The notes: generated by a model not told the origin, from the sequence alone. DNA of 64,000 nucleotides from Phoronis australis (GCA_002633005.1 NMRA01000746.1:105041-169040); one strand, 5' to 3'. Counted from the first letter of the stretch, positions 1-12,519 are shown. Numbers and translations: made by a program.

Positions 1-1320
1 TAAGGATCTATGAATCTCAAACTGTCTCCACGAACTCTTTTATACTTCTATGCAAGTGAATATCGGAACTTGTTTATCTTACTTCTCATACTTTTTATTT
101 AAAAATCATCAGTTTTCCTATATGTGTTAACACCAGTTTAGTGTTGCATAACTTTTCAATTCAATAGGACTGCAGACAAGCAGTTGGCTCAAATCAAGTT
201 GCCCATGACTTGATTAATGGCTTAGTGAACATATTGCACTCTGTTCACTGGCAATATGGGCTTTTTTGTATTGGGATAAGTTAGGATATTTGCCAATTGC
301 ATTTTTTTGAGTTTTGATTTCTTTGAAGATGTGTTTGGCTGAAGTAACCATCCTGTCAACATTAACGGTGAAAAAATACCACCCATTTTTAATGCATCAC
401 TTCTTACAGGAACGACCACCCATAAATTGAGTTTTTTTCTGAAGACCACCACCCATGAATTTTTATTTCTGCTGCCGTCCCCCCCCCCCCTCCCACACGG
501 ATTTTACTGGAACAGCCCTTAAAGTGCCTGTTCATCAGAATGATGCATATTTACTTGGCTGTTGCCACTCTTGGTGATTCGTCAGTTCCAAACATCAACT
601 GTTTTTTCAGGGAAATGGAAGGTGTGCTACTTTTAAGTCCCGTTATCGATATTTTACTATATGCTTATGATTTGATGTAGCTTACATTGAGAAAAAAACA
701 TAAGGCTTTTGGCTATTACACATTCAGAGTACAGGCATTATATTGTCTTGTCGAAAGTTAAGTTCCCTGCAGCCAGCCCTTAATAAAAAATAGATGACCT
801 GATAAGGACTACTGATAAGGTAATTGATAGAATTATCTTGAGCCACATAAACTTACTGGTAGTCACCTGTATGGGCACTAACTGAGTTTCAACATTTTGC
901 CAAATGACAGTGAAGTAGGGGCATAAAGTCCACTAAGAGTCTAGGACCTCAGTGAAAGTATTTGATTTGTCCAGTGGTACTTTTTTAATACAAGCAGGTG
1001 GTCTTCGCTGTCACTGAATGTATTACACTGTGATAATGCTCCTTCATACTATTTGGTTATGGTAAAAATTCTCCAATTTGGACCCTGGAAAATTTACTCA
1101 AGGTCAGAGCTTGTGCCAAGTTCTAGAAATAGGCAAAATCGGCCGTCCCAATTTCACTGCAAAATTACCTACTCTACTGGTTGAACCCACATTGTGCGAA
1201 ATTTGAGAAACATGATGATTGTCAAAATCACCCTTGCCCCAAATTCCACAATCAAGGAAATTCGATTTTTGCTAGAGAATTGGGAAATATTTACCATAGT
1301 TTTATTTTTAAAACACATAC

Positions 1321-1356
1321 CTGGGTCTCTTCCTTCTGGCACATCGTCATTAGCTC
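1321..1356 (-). CDS. Left gene microexon, ANDDVPEGRDP copy 2
   Basis: 36 nt, phase 1-1, acceptor TTTTCAG, donor GTATGT. Differs from copy 1 by a few codons. Confidence 0.6.
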
Positions 1357-4300
1357 CTGAAAATAAACATTGATATTGAGATCATGTTTTAAACTGGTGG
1401 TATTGTTGAATTTCTTATGTGTTATAGTTGCAGTTAATGCTTTCTATATGCAATTGCTCAATTTGCATCTCTTTATTCCTTCATAAACATTCAGTTCACC
1501 CTGCATAACGCATCATTAACAAAAGTTAGGGAGGACATTCCTAGCAAGACGCTCATGCACAAGTTGTTCTAGGGTAACTTGTATTGAGCATATGACTTTA
1601 AATTCTGTTAAAATCTTGCATCTATCATTTTGCTTACCTTGAACTGTTGGATCTGCTGTCTCCAGTGAAGGTGTGGTGTCAAGTAGTAAGTAATGAGGCC
1701 GAGGTTGAGTCTCAGGCGATTCTGAAAGATGCACAACATGTAAGTATTAAAGACTATTATAATTTTGTTATAGTTCATAAAATAAACAAAATGTCAGGAT
1801 GAAGCAGGATAGTCTATGAAAGAAATGTGTTCTTTGTTTCTTCCACTAAGGATCACAATCTATTTGAAAGAGGGTATGGTTATATAGGACCTGTGCATTT
1901 AGGCGAATATCTTTTATTATAACTTCAACCCAGTAAAAATATATATTTTCTGAAAGTAGAATGCCTGTAGGGTTGGATTTTTGACCTTTTACCAATCTGT
2001 CATGAATTAGTTTATGTGACCTTGTTTTTAGTAAAATTTAGCAGAAAAGAAAGGTATGTTGATAGCAAAATAACAGTATCAATAACAAGAACAATTTTTA
2101 GTTAAATGTTCTGGATGAGATCTCCAAAACGCTGTTTGTTTTCTAAAATATTTCGTTGAATGCAACTTCTGAAAGTAGGAACTTTTTATAATTTGATTTT
2201 TGACTTAATACTTAACAAATGATAATATCTTTTTAGTAAAATCAAGTTAAAAAGAACAATACATTCTCAGCCTAACTACATCTTTTAAATGACCATATTT
2301 CGTTTGATATAAACGTTCAGGATAAAATGTCCAAAATGATGTCGTAGTTTTTCTCACTTCATCTTTGCTCTATCATTTTTTGGTTTATTTTCTAAAAAGT
2401 CCTTGTTTTCGTAACCTCTCGTGTAAAAATGAAACATTCTGAAAACAATTCATTGCACCGTTATGAAGAACTGTGTATAAAGCATAGTATCTGAAAGTTT
2501 CAAATGAATCCAAACAGCCATTTCTGAAATATGTTTCGAAGGTAGCCAAATATGGGCAGTTTGCTAAGGAACTACATAACCTTAAACCACCAATTGTTTA
2601 AATGCATTAACAAGTCATTTGAAATTGTGTTACAGAAGATTGTCGCAAATTTTGTCAGTAATTTAGCTGCTTAGGTGAGTTTTACCAACTCACATTTTTG
2701 CCTTCTTTATTTTAACGCTATGGAATCGATACAACCAGAGGATTTGTTAGCTAACTATATATTTGTTACTTAACAAACAACGTGGAGAGCACAAATATAC
2801 CCTGACAAGGCATTGTTCATGACCAGTTACAAGTTGACACCTGGTGGCATTACTAATCACTGCATCTGGCCAGTCGTAAATGGTAACACCAGTAAACTTG
2901 GTTCCTACAGTTTGTTAAGAGCATCGTTCTGAGCCCACTAGTGCCATAAATTGTCAGATGTAACAAGCCCTTAAAGACCTATTGGCTTGCTTTTGCCTAT
3001 GTCACCATGAGAATCATCTTTTACTTCAAATAGCTGTGAATAACATTCCCATGCATTGGTGCCCTATTTAGACCGCTATTCAATACAACTGTTATTGGTC
3101 TTTTGTTGTTTTGCTTGGAATCTTGCTGTTATGCAATATGGCACAAAAACGCAGCTTCATGTATGATTTGTCAGGCCTTCATTTGCGTAATTGATTTCGT
3201 ATTTTCTTATCTTGTTGAGGCTTTGTCGGGACTACCTGGTTAGCCCAATACATCTAAAATGACAAAATTTCGTTGAAGTAAGGCTTTTAGCGGCCCTGTG
3301 CAAAACATGCAAAACATTAGTCCCGTTTAGACATCAAGTTTTGGCCCGGCGCAACTGACACAAAACAAATTGATCGGTGTCAAGTGTCTGTTTACACACA
3401 CAACTCACTAACTGTGGTAAGACGGAAATTGCAGACTGGAGAGACTAGATTGCACATGCGAAGGTTTACAAATGACGAGAGTTGCAGAGACATTAGAACC
3501 CGTACGCAGAACATTAGGCAAGTGCAGTAGAGATGATCCTTTCCGCCTTGCCCCAGTTACGCGTTTAGACATATAATTGACACAGAGCAAGATGTTCAAG
3601 CGCAAATTGCTCTACCTACCAAACAGGTGGCAAAAGTTGTCACCGCTGTGTCAATTTGTTCCATGTCAGTGCCGTTTACACACTGGAACAACTCGTTCCG
3701 TGTCAGTTGATCCCTGTCAACTTTTGTAATGTAAACGGCACTATCGGCAAATGATGTTGTTAAAGCGCCTGTTCATCAGAATGATGCATATTTACTTGGC
3801 TGTTGCCACTCTTGGTGATTCGTCAGTTCCAAACACCAACTGTTATATTAGGGAAATGGAAGGTGTGCTACTTTTTAAGTCCCGTTATCGCTATTGTACT
3901 ATATGCTTTTGATTTGATGTAGCATACGTTGAGAAAAAACATAAGGCTTTTGGCTATTACACATTCAGAGTACAGGTACTATATTGTCTTACCGAAAGTT
4001 TAGTTCAGCCAGCCCTTAATCAAAAATAGATAACCTGATATAGACTACTGATAAGGTAATTGATAGAATTATCTTGAGCCACATAAACTTACGGTAGTCA
4101 CCTGTATGGGCACTAACTGAGTTTCAACATTTTGCTAAATGACAGTGAAATAGGGGCATAAAGTTCACTAAGAGTCTAGGACCTCAGTGAAAGTATTTGA
4201 TTTGTCCAGTGGTATTTTTTAATACAAGCAGGTGCCCTTCGCTGTCACTGAATGTATTACACTGTGATAGTGCTCCTTCATACTTTTTGGTTATGGTAAA

Positions 4301-7300
4301 AATTCTCCAATTTGGACCCTGGAAAATTTACTCAAGGTCAGAGCTTGTGCCGAGTTCTAGAAATAGGCAAAATCGGCCGTCCCAATTTCACTGCAAAATT
4401 ACCTACTCTACTGGTTGAACCCACATTGTGCGAAATTTGATAAACACGATGAATGTCAAAATCACCCTTGCCCCAAATTCCACAATCTTCGATTTTTGCT
4501 AGAGAATTGGAAAATATTTACCATAGTTTTATTTTTAAAGCACGTACCTGGGTCTCTTCCTTCTGGCTCATCGTCATTAGCTTCTGAAAATAAATGTTGA
4601 TATTGAGATCATGTTTTAAACTGGTGGTATTGTTTACTTTCTTATGTGTTATAGTTGCAATTAATGCTTTCTATACACAATTGCTAAATTTGCATCTCTC
4701 CATTCCTTCATAAACATTCAGTTCACCCTGAATAACGCATCATTAACTATAGTTAGGGAGGTCATTCCTAGCAAGACGCTCATGGACAAGTTGTTCTAGG
4801 GTAACTTGTATTGAGCATATGACTCTAAATTTTGTTAAAATCTTACATACAACATTTTGCATACCTTGAACTGTTGGACCTGCTGTCTCTAGTGAAGGTG
4901 TATCAAGTAGTAAGGAATTAGGCTGAGGTTGAGTCTCAGGCGATTCTGAAAGATGCACAACATGTAAGTATTAAAGAATATTACAATTTTGTTATAGTTC
5001 ATAAAATAAGAAAAATGTCTTCCGCTTAGGAACACCATCTATTTGAAAGAGGGTATGGTTATATAGGACCTGCACATTTAGGCGAATATGATCTTCAACC
5101 CTGAGTAAAAGTATATATTTTCTGAAAGTAGAATGCCTGCCTTTGTAGGGTTGGACTTTTGACTTTTTACCAATCTGTCATGAATTAGTTTACGCGACCT
5201 TGTTTTTAGTAAAATTTAGCAGAGAAGAAAGGTACGTTGATAGCAAAATAACAGTATCAATAACAAGAACAATTTTTAGTGAATGTTCTGGATGAGATCT
5301 CCAAAACGCTGTTAGTTTTCTAAAATATTTCGTCGAATGCAACTTGGAGTTTTTTCATGAAAGTCATAATTGTGCTATTTTCATAGCTCCTCATGCAAAA
5401 GTGGAAACTTTTTAAAACAAATTCTGAACAGCTTTTTGAAAAACAGTGCATAGTGTGTGAATGTTTCATATTAATACGGTCGGCTATTTCTAAGGTGAGA
5501 TGTTCAAAATTTGCCAAATTTAGACTTATTCTGTGGTTTTCCTTTTATTGTATTTGATGCTGTTTATGCTACAAAAGTCGACACGGATCAGCTGACACTG
5601 AACGAGATGATTAAGCTCAAGTGTTGTGCAAATCAAGACTGACACCGAGTAAATTAGCACCATGGTGACAACTTTTGTCACCTGTTTTAAAGGTAGAGCA
5701 ACTTGCACCCAATGATCTTGCTCCGTGTCAAATGTCACGAAACTGGGGCTGGGTGGCAGGGATCATCTCTTATCTCTGCTTGTGCAAAATTGCAATGGAC
5801 ATTATCATTGGCCCTGATAAGCGCCCAGGGCGCTCAGAAAAAATCGTTTCCGGGGAGGGGGCTCTTATTGTAGCCTGTAAAGCGGTTGAAACCCGGTCTC
5901 CAAAATGGGTGAAAGGGGAAGCTGGGTTTCATCAAAATTATGCTCTGTAACGTATTTGTAACCTATGATAGACTTTCTACAAAACTGTGGTGCATTGCTA
6001 TCAAACTTCGTTGTTAAGTTACAATTGGCCTGCTTGTTATCATACGGGACAAAAGACTGAGCTGGGCAGTTAACAAAAGGGCCAGTCATGTTATCGCACG
6101 TTCAGCACCCCTCACGTCTGGAAAAGTTACTGAACGACAGAACGCTGTAATTATTAAAAAAATTGTGCTGAAATCCCACGACGAAAACTTGCGTTGCTGT
6201 CTCGCAATCGTCAATAGGGCAACTTGAATTCTTGAATAAATATACAGTTTCTACTCAACAAATTATATGAGATCCTCCCTAAGTTTTCCAAATTGCTTCC
6301 CTGAGATTTTTAAGTTCCTGTGGTGTTGGGATTAAGTCCAAATCTGCGCTACATCGTACCAAGGAGTGTCCTTGATGGTACCCCACAGAAAAGTCTCTGG
6401 ACGAACACATGCGTGTGTGTGTCATCAGAGTTCATTTGCCAGTAAAAAACAATGCAACAATCTAGGTGTGAATTAACTCAAGCAGTAAAGCAGAACGTGT
6501 TTTATTTTAGCACTTGCTGGTCTCATCTGCTGAAAAGAGTTTGAGAATTGAGTCGGTAAGGCCGATGTCAAATGTTATTGAGTTGCCAAGTGACTGGATG
6601 TATGACAGTATAACAGATATTTTCCGGGAGATTCGGGGTGTATTAGGTTGATGAAGTGGTCGCTGTCAGTCAGTCATTGTGACTTTAAAAACACTAGTTA
6701 GCCTCTTAAACAGAACGCAAAAGTTTTTTATGGTATTACATACTCTTGGAAAATAGTGCCAATATTTATTTCTTACTGATGTTATGCTACCCGTTTCATA
6801 AATAGGTAGTTTCATACTAATGTCTTTGGTGACAGCTGCATGTATGTAGTGTGTGCTTCCTTGCCACGTGTTTTTAACACTGGTCAACTTTTTTATTAAT
6901 ATTCGATTCGCGGTTTTCTCGCATACAAAGAAATTTGGATTCCTGTTGAGGGGGGAGTTATATACGGGAAAGAAACAATACAATACAACCCCATTGACAA
7001 GTACGCTGCATCTGTTTTGAAAGGCCAGACCATAGTGGGACATATTCCTTTCAAGATCAGCATAAATTTTGCATTCTTTTTGAAGCATGGTAGAAGTTTG
7101 ACGTGTATAGTCACAGCTATTAGCGGCGAAGCCCGTGGTCTACAAATTCCCTGCACAATGATTTTTTAGGGCGGCTAGATGTTATTGATATATTGAAGAT
7201 GTAAAATTTTAGAACTAAGGGTAAGGCATTTTTCGCCTGTAGGCCGCGATCATTGGCTGGGTACTTATTTTAGCGAAGTCTGAAAGCGCGTGGGTGGGGC

Positions 7301-8914
7301 ACTTATAGGGTCATGGGTGCTTATTAAAGTGAAGGTGTTCATTTCCGGGCAACATTTACAATTTGCCAGAATCAGCTGTTCTGAGTGCCTTGTCTTAAAC
7401 CTTGACCGTAATTTATTTTGTTAGGAAAATGTCAGAATATTGCTTATATCTAAGCAGGACTTCTGTGCATAGCTTTCAATCAGGAATGCAGCGAATTACA
7501 AATAGACGCCATTTTCACATACAAGACGGGATGCTACCAAATCATGCTTGGGTAATTTTGATGATGTTTTGAATACCGCTAAATGTTGCAAGTGTAAAAA
7601 CTGAGTGAGAAACTGAGAGCGTTAATTTACTTCCCGGCCTGACCCAAGCTGTGAAACTGCTACGAGATGGAGTGTGATTAAATCTAGCAAAACCACGTGC
7701 TCCGTGTGTGCAATTGCTAGGAGAGGGGTGTGTGATAAATTGCTCAATTCAAATCTGGGTTGACCCGGGAGATCTAGCAAAATTGTGCTCTGTGCATGGA
7801 ACTTGTAGGTGCAAATGTCTTCACAGTCCATTCGTGATTGTTACTGCACGATGACTAATCTTGTATAAAAGTTCCAATTCTATAAAAATTACTGAGTTGG
7901 CCTATATTAATTTAACAAAAGACCAGATAAGACGTTTAAGAAAAGGTAGTTGCAGCGGTTAAGTTATTCCAAAAATGCTTGAAAACGCACTTGGCAAGAC
8001 TATCATACGTAAGCATGCGGTGTTTCCCGCAAACATGGAAGTCTGAACCTGAGGCAAAGTTGCAATTAAAGCACAAGTTCAAGCTCAAGTTATATTAGAG
8101 CCGTAAGCTGTTGATCAGGTCGATTACTCGACAAGCTGAATTTGCGCTAATTTGGAGACGAGTGATTACCCGAACAGTGGGTGCTTTTATCCAAATTTGG
8201 CAAAAGTTGGGGGTGGGCAATTACCCGGGCACGGACATTTATTCAGGATTTTATGGTAATCCTTCAGGCTGTAAGAGAATTGTTAACTTCAACAGGCTAT
8301 ACTCACCCTCACTTCCTCCATATGCACTGTCTTGTTGATCTGAAACGAATGCATATGGCATATCAGTCTCTTTGTGTTACATAGGTCCAAATTTTGTAAT
8401 GTACGAAGTATTAGTCATTTAATGCAACCCATGGATATTGTCTTGACAGTTGGGTGCACTCCTTTAATTCACAATTTTGGTTTTAATTCATTCCAAAAAA
8501 TTGAAGTCTGGCTCCCATCAGCATGTAATGTTTACAATTTGTATGATTTGGCTAGATTATAAAGTTAATTTACATGCTGATATCAGTGACCAATATGTTT
8601 TATCTATAGTTGTTCATATTGACTGCTGGTGTGGTAAGGGCGAAATTTACATAGTGCTGTATTACTAACTACCTTGAAAATTATTAGCTACTTGATGAAC
8701 CTATTTAAGTCTCAGTCATTCTCAACTCATAGAATACTTGAAAGGTTATCATAAGATTTGCTGTCTGCATGATGCCCTATTGTCATTTTAATCTGTGACT
8801 GAACAAAGAATTTGTGGTTTTGGTTATGGTTAAAACTCTGTAGATAGCGTACTTACCATGATGTTTATGTTTTTGTGCCCGAGTGGTGAATGGCGTTGAC
8901 TGCTGTTCATCCAT
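1321..8914 (-). CDS. Partial gene of phase 1-1 modules, 5' part; continues left of the window
   Basis: Model: start exon 8914-8857, then 4945-4865, 4583-4548, 1721-1638 and 1356-1321, all joined in phase 1; further exons must lie beyond position 1. The predicted chain begins MDEQQSTPFTTRAQKHKHH, followed by two rounds of a SPETQP(Q/R)P... exon and an (E/G)ANDD(E/V)PEGRDP exon. The product is acidic, proline-rich and without a signal peptide. The same strand, the same exon phase and a similar acidic style tie it to the protease gene upstream and to the membrane protein gene at 40-54 kb. I do not recognise the protein. Whether the 8.9 kb exon belongs with the others is inference from phase and order. 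Confidence 0.55.
1638..1721 (-). CDS. Left gene exon, SPETQP module copy 2
   Basis: 84 nt, phase 1-1, acceptor TTTCAG, donor GTAAGC. Encodes SPETQPRPHYLLLDTTPSLE and onward. One codon longer than copy 1. Splice sites and frame are conserved between the copies, which argues for selection on both. Confidence 0.65.
2955..3290. repeat. Dispersed repeat F (also 38285-38700)
   Basis: Shares stretches such as TTAGCCCAATACATCTAAAA and the preceding segment (CTATTGGCTTGCTTTTG...) with 38.3-38.7 kb, diverged. Class unknown. Confidence 0.45.
3320..3745. mobile_element. MITE-like element C, about 425 bp
   Basis: Starts AGTCCCGTTTAGACATCAAG and ends GTCAACTTTTGTAATGTAAAC. An inverted full copy lies at 31318-31732 and a partial one at 5565-5800. 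Inside are repeated GACAC...TGTCA words. No coding capacity. Confidence 0.6.
4548..4583 (-). CDS. Left gene microexon, ANDDEPEGRDP copy 1
   Basis: 36 nt, phase 1-1, acceptor TTTTCAG, donor GTACGT. Acidic microexon, paralogue of 1321-1356. Confidence 0.6.
4865..4945 (-). CDS. Left gene exon, SPETQP module copy 1
   Basis: 81 nt, phase 1-1, acceptor TTTCAG, donor GTATGC. Encodes SPETQPQPNSLLLDTPSLE and onward to PTVQ. Paralogue of the exon at 1638-1721. Confidence 0.65.
5565..5800. mobile_element. Element C, partial copy
   Basis: Shares GTCGACACGGATCAGCTGAC and AGAGCAACTTGC-type words with the copies at 3.3 and 31.3 kb; the far end is missing. Confidence 0.45.
5812..7345. mobile_element. TIR element A, degraded copy
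   Basis: Begins GATAAGCGCCCAGGGCGCTC and ends near the GGGTGCTTATTAAAG stretch, matching the ends of the intact copies at 16350 and 40823. A stretch of about 125 bp at 6024-6147 is absent from the other A copies and matches 58985-59112 inverted, so it is a nested insertion. Confidence 0.6.
6024..6147. repeat. Short repeat nested in element A
   Basis: Reverse complement of 58985-59112 (shared words around CAGTTACTTTTCCAGACGTG). Interrupts A between its TTGTTAAGTTAC and AAATTGTGCTGAAATCCC segments. Confidence 0.4.
7346..8856. other. No gene recognised
   Basis: Probably first-intron sequence of the left gene. Open frames are short and show no splice or family signal. Confidence 0.4.
8857..8914 (-). 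CDS. Start exon of the left gene
   Basis: ATG at 8914, 19 codons plus one base (MDEQQSTPFTTRAQKHKHH), donor GTAAGT in phase 1. No acceptor AG lies just upstream, which fits a first exon. A CRE-like palindrome lies 10 bases upstream of the ATG. Confidence 0.5.
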
Positions 8915-8924
8915 GTTAGAAAAG

Positions 8925-8932
8925 TGACGTCA
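8925..8932. promoter_or_regulatory. Perfect cAMP-response-element palindrome TGACGTCA
   Basis: The consensus CREB/ATF site sits between the two candidate start codons of the left gene, typical of a promoter-proximal CRE. Function is inferred from sequence and position only. Confidence 0.4.
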
Positions 8933-8949
8933 CATTATGGTTTACTTAC

Positions 8950-8980
8950 CAGCCAAAAGGTGGCCTGCCTGACGGGACAT
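8950..8980 (-). CDS. Possible alternative start exon
   Basis: ATG at 8980 reads MSRQAGHLLA plus one base, then a consensus GTAAGT donor, also phase 1. It lies 36 bases upstream of the other start exon and could be an alternative start or a 5' UTR exon (upstream acceptor GGATTTTAG). Confidence 0.3.
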
Positions 8981-10200
8981 CCTGCAAATCTAAAATCCTA
9001 AAAATGTCATTGATGTAGAATCAACAAATATTTTGAACATAACTCAACTTCCAATATGTTTTTACAGTGTGCGTCTGGAATTGTGTTGTTATCAGTGAGA
9101 GATATTCCAGTGCAATAAACGTACTTTAGCACTGCCTAAAGCATTATCTGCCCGTTGCCTGTAAGGTCAAGAAACTTGTGTTAGTGCATGGTAAACATAG
9201 AGTTCAATGTTACTGGCTCACCTGCACAAACACTAGTTTCCTTCTTGTCTCTAGGAAACTACCTGGGTTTCTATTAATGAAGTGTTGGTTGCTGTTTTGT
9301 GGTTATCTTATAGAACTTGCAGAAGCAGTAACCTGTTGCCATGGCAAGAACACAAGTGGTAAACGATTTACTTTATCAAAGTGGTTTTCATTTATTTTAA
9401 ACTTTACTGTCTGTACTTTTCAGCATGCATTACTTTCTCCGGTGAGCTCCCTTGGGTTTTTTACAAAACAATGAACTAGGCTGTTTTGGTGCTTCTGTAG
9501 AGTTTGCAGTGCAAATGTGTATTGTTAGGAGTAAAAATTTTACTATTGTATCAAAATTAATAACATTTTCCGATTAATGACCATGACGGATTTCTAAGAC
9601 CAAATTTGCAGTTTATGTGTATTTGAAGAGTAATTTTCATGTTAAAAGTGAATTTTGTTACATTATGACTTTTCGGTTCATTACCTTCACCATATCACAT
9701 CATGAAATATTTGAACCAAATAAACGTAAAATGGACAAAATAGTAGTTCTGAGTAAAATTCTGATTTGTTTGATGACATCTGACTGCAACAATAAAGACT
9801 GGTTACGATACATGCAAAGTGAAACAGCTTGTCTAGAAGCAATATAAATATTGGGCTTCACTTGAAACAGTAAACCAATGATTTTGCAATATCTTACTTA
9901 AATGTTTTCATCTTTTGAATTTTGATTTCCTTGGCGTTTTTTCCTCAGAAAAGATGCCAAACTTTAGGAATTGTTATTTTTCGGTCTTTCGGAAGTATAA
10001 ACTTTGGTCTCTTTGTCAAGTGTGGTGACTTGTCTCTGTGACCTCTTGTCAAGCAGCTCATTGATAATTTTAAAATCTAAGGCCTTGTTGCGCTGGTAAA
10101 ACAGGTTTCCTTGAATGTTTCATGCAGTGTGTAATATTTTGAACAAAGTACTGGAAGTTAACTGAATTCAAGGTCATCGAAGTTTTTAAAATAAAAACAT
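8981..10200. other. Intergenic, nothing recognised
   Basis: Non-coding stretch upstream of the left gene. A 98-codon plus-strand frame at 9178-9474 has no supporting signal. Confidence 0.35.
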
Positions 10201-10219
10201 GTCTCTTTAGTGTATTTCG

Positions 10220-10750
10220 TTTTGATTTTTATCCGCCCACGCATTATGCTGTCATTTCCGTCCGTCCAGGCGGCGTCCGTCTGGCGTCCAGCGTTCGCTG
10301 CTCTATCTCCAAAACCGATTGACGTATGTTCGCGAAATTTTGCACATGAGTTTATGTCATGGATGGGACGGCATGAGCAAACTTTCGGATGGATCTGAGT
10401 ACCGGTGTGCCCCCTAGTGGCAATTTCTTTTTTTACATTAACCTCTGTATCTTCAATGGTCCTCAACATATTTTCACAAACTTTGGTATATAGGCATCTA
10501 TTAGTGAGACGACAATATCCTCCCATTTTTGGATGGATTCGACATTGTTTACGCCACCTAGAGGCCATTTTTACTGTTCTTTAGTCTTTTTTTAGCGTCC
10601 ACCCCTCTATCAACCAAACCGCTCTAAGCATGATTGTGAAAATTGGCATGTATGTTCTTACTTATCATGAAGAGGACGGTTCAGGATCCGACGTCTTTGA
10701 CTACTGTGGTGCCTCTTAGTGGAAGTTTTTTTGCGCCTATGCAGTGTTCT
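10220..10750. repeat. Dispersed repeat D (CCCCTAGTGG family)
   Basis: Contains recurring blocks: CTATCTCCAAAACC, GGGACGGCATGAGC, GTGCCCCCTAGTGGCAATTT. Other copies: 19440-20120, 27040-27250 and a diverged one at 33040-33400. Probably a mobile element; class not assignable by eye. Confidence 0.55.
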
Positions 10751-10892
10751 CCACATCTGAAAATCTAAACAGGTCGCACGCGTAAAAACTGCAACGTGCC
10801 GCAACCGCGCGGCGGTCAACATTCTCCATAAGCTAGTGTGCAGTTTATTGTGCACCTTATTTTTACCCACGCATTTTAATAACTGTTTATAT

Positions 10893-11050
10893 GCGCTAAC
10901 TGCGAAGCGATACCGAAGCTAGTTTACAGTGAAACAATATGTGTAGTTGAGATAAAAGGTCATATATATTATGACAAACTAAACTACTACAGATATCAGT
11001 AATTACAAAAGTTATATAACATGTTGAACTGTAAAGGTGGGTGACAGTGT
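10893..11050. repeat. Direct repeat (pairs with 12168-12320)
   Basis: GCGCTAACTGCGAAGCGATA, then GAAGCTAGTTTACAGTG and TGTAAAGGTGG, are shared with 12168-12320 about 1.27 kb away. The second copy overlaps the end of a candidate plus-strand coding exon. Confidence 0.6.
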
Positions 11051-11936
11051 GCCTCCAATGAAGGTGGTGAATAGTAAGTTAAGAAACAATATGCGGAAGC
11101 ATAACAGCAACACCGGGACAGCGACATGGGAAATTTGAGGATAACAGAGAAAGAAAGAAAATTGGTTTGAGGGAGGGAGGGAAAGAGAAATTGAGTGAAA
11201 AATGAAAGTTGGAGCGAATTGTGGACGATGGCCCAGTGTTGCGACAAGACAAAGAGATCATGTGGTACAATTTAACCAATAACCGTAGAACAAAGAGGGT
11301 CACTGACTCGAGAATCCAAACAATATGATAATGAGGACGAAGCAGTATAGCTTACATAAAATTAAATTTATCGTCATTATTTTGACACTTTATTTTGATA
11401 CTAGTCCTTAGGGTTTATTTTGCATTACTCATCTCTATTTATAGCCTCAAGGGCCTACTTTTGTATTCATACGTTTCTCTACGCGACTCCTGCTTGGTCA
11501 CCCATATTTCCATTGTTCAGTTCAACGTGGTCTCTCATTCAGCCACCTACCTCGTCTACAAGACCTACGTTCGTTCTCTTCATTTTCCCCAATCCCCATC
11601 CTGGGTGTCGGTTCCACTTTCTCTTTGCTCATATACATTTCCTGTTAGGTTTTTTCAAGTTTTGTGTTCATGTTCTGTACTTTTCCTTTAAACCCTTCAG
11701 GCAGTTCTTTGTTTTGTTCCCTCTTTCAGGGCTACGGTATTCATTGTACACACCGGTGGGCGTTTTGTCCATGCCCATCTTGCAGAGTCTTAGTTTTATC
11801 TATTTACGTCATAATAAATGACAATATTTGCAATCCTCCTCTTGTTTTACTCTGCAACATAGCTCGTGGCGTACCCCGGGCAAAGTAGATTACGATAAAA
11901 ACACTTATTTTGCTAATTCTAAAACTTTTCGAACAG

Positions 11937-12196
11937 AATGAACTAAACGAGTCAAAAAGCCTAGATAAATGGTCATACGCACTAACGGCCAGAGCCGAAG
12001 GTACTTTGAAAACACGTCTCAACAAAGAACAAATTAAAAAATGTAAGGTATGGTTTTGCAGTATTTTTTGTCAAGAATTCAAATAAAATATCAAAATCGA
12101 CTTCCGACTAAAAGCTAAGAAGTTGTGTTTTTACAGCTGAAAACAACTGGGCTGAAAGTTTTAAATGCGCTAACTGCGAAGCGATACAGAAGCTAG
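11937..12196 (+). CDS. Candidate 3' end of a plus-strand gene (two exons)
   Basis: Exon 11937-12047 (acceptor CGAACAG, donor GTATGG) reads NELNESKSLDKWSYALTARA and on to KKCK. Exon 12137-12196 (acceptor TTTACAG) reads LKTTGLKVLNALTAKRYRS and a stop. Phases join at 0. It would be convergent with the protease gene, whose stop is at 12520. The family is not recognised. An alternative donor one codon earlier (GTAAGG) would put the second exon in another open frame. The last nine codons (ALTAKRYRS plus stop) reappear in the direct repeat at 10893, so this may be a repeat-borne fragment. Confidence 0.33.
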
Positions 12197-12519
12197 TTTA
12201 CAGTGAAACAACATGTGTAGGTGAGAAAAAAGATCATATATATTAGGATAAACTTAAATTACTACAGTTATTGATACAAAAGGTATATAATATTTTGTGC
12301 TGTAAAGGTGGATGACAATCTACCACAGATGCAGCAGAAGGATGCATCCACCAACAGATCACACAATGGGGTTAGTTACGTATGGAGATCTCATGCTGAT
12401 AAGTCCCACTGAAAGCGTTTGTACGCTACCAGACACTTTGCTTTGTAAAACGTGGCGCTTCCGAGCTTTACTTCACCAGGCTCTGCAGTGAATGTGTGTC
12501 GTTCTTCCCTTAGCAGGCG

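Larger units (their letters stand above)
516..2166. repeat. Segmental duplication, copy 1 (pairs with 3764-5345)
   Basis: Both copies open with CCTGTTCATCAGAATGATGC and run in parallel to CTAAAATATTTCGT, with scattered substitutions and small indels. Each carries the same two minus-strand exons. There is no N between them and about 1.6 kb of unrelated sequence, so this looks like a true tandem duplication. Confidence 0.85.
3764..5345. repeat. Segmental duplication, copy 2 (pairs with 516-2166)
   Basis: Direct repeat of the first copy, about 3.25 kb downstream, starting right after the inverted-repeat element C at 3320-3745. Confidence 0.85.

Noticed and set aside
6666-7156. 140- and 86-codon minus-strand frames
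   Set aside because: Lie in element A and are broken in the copies at 16.4 and 40.8 kb.
11079-11821. Overlapping 74-133-codon frames on both strands
   Set aside because: Pyrimidine-rich, low-complexity sequence with no splice sites or motifs.
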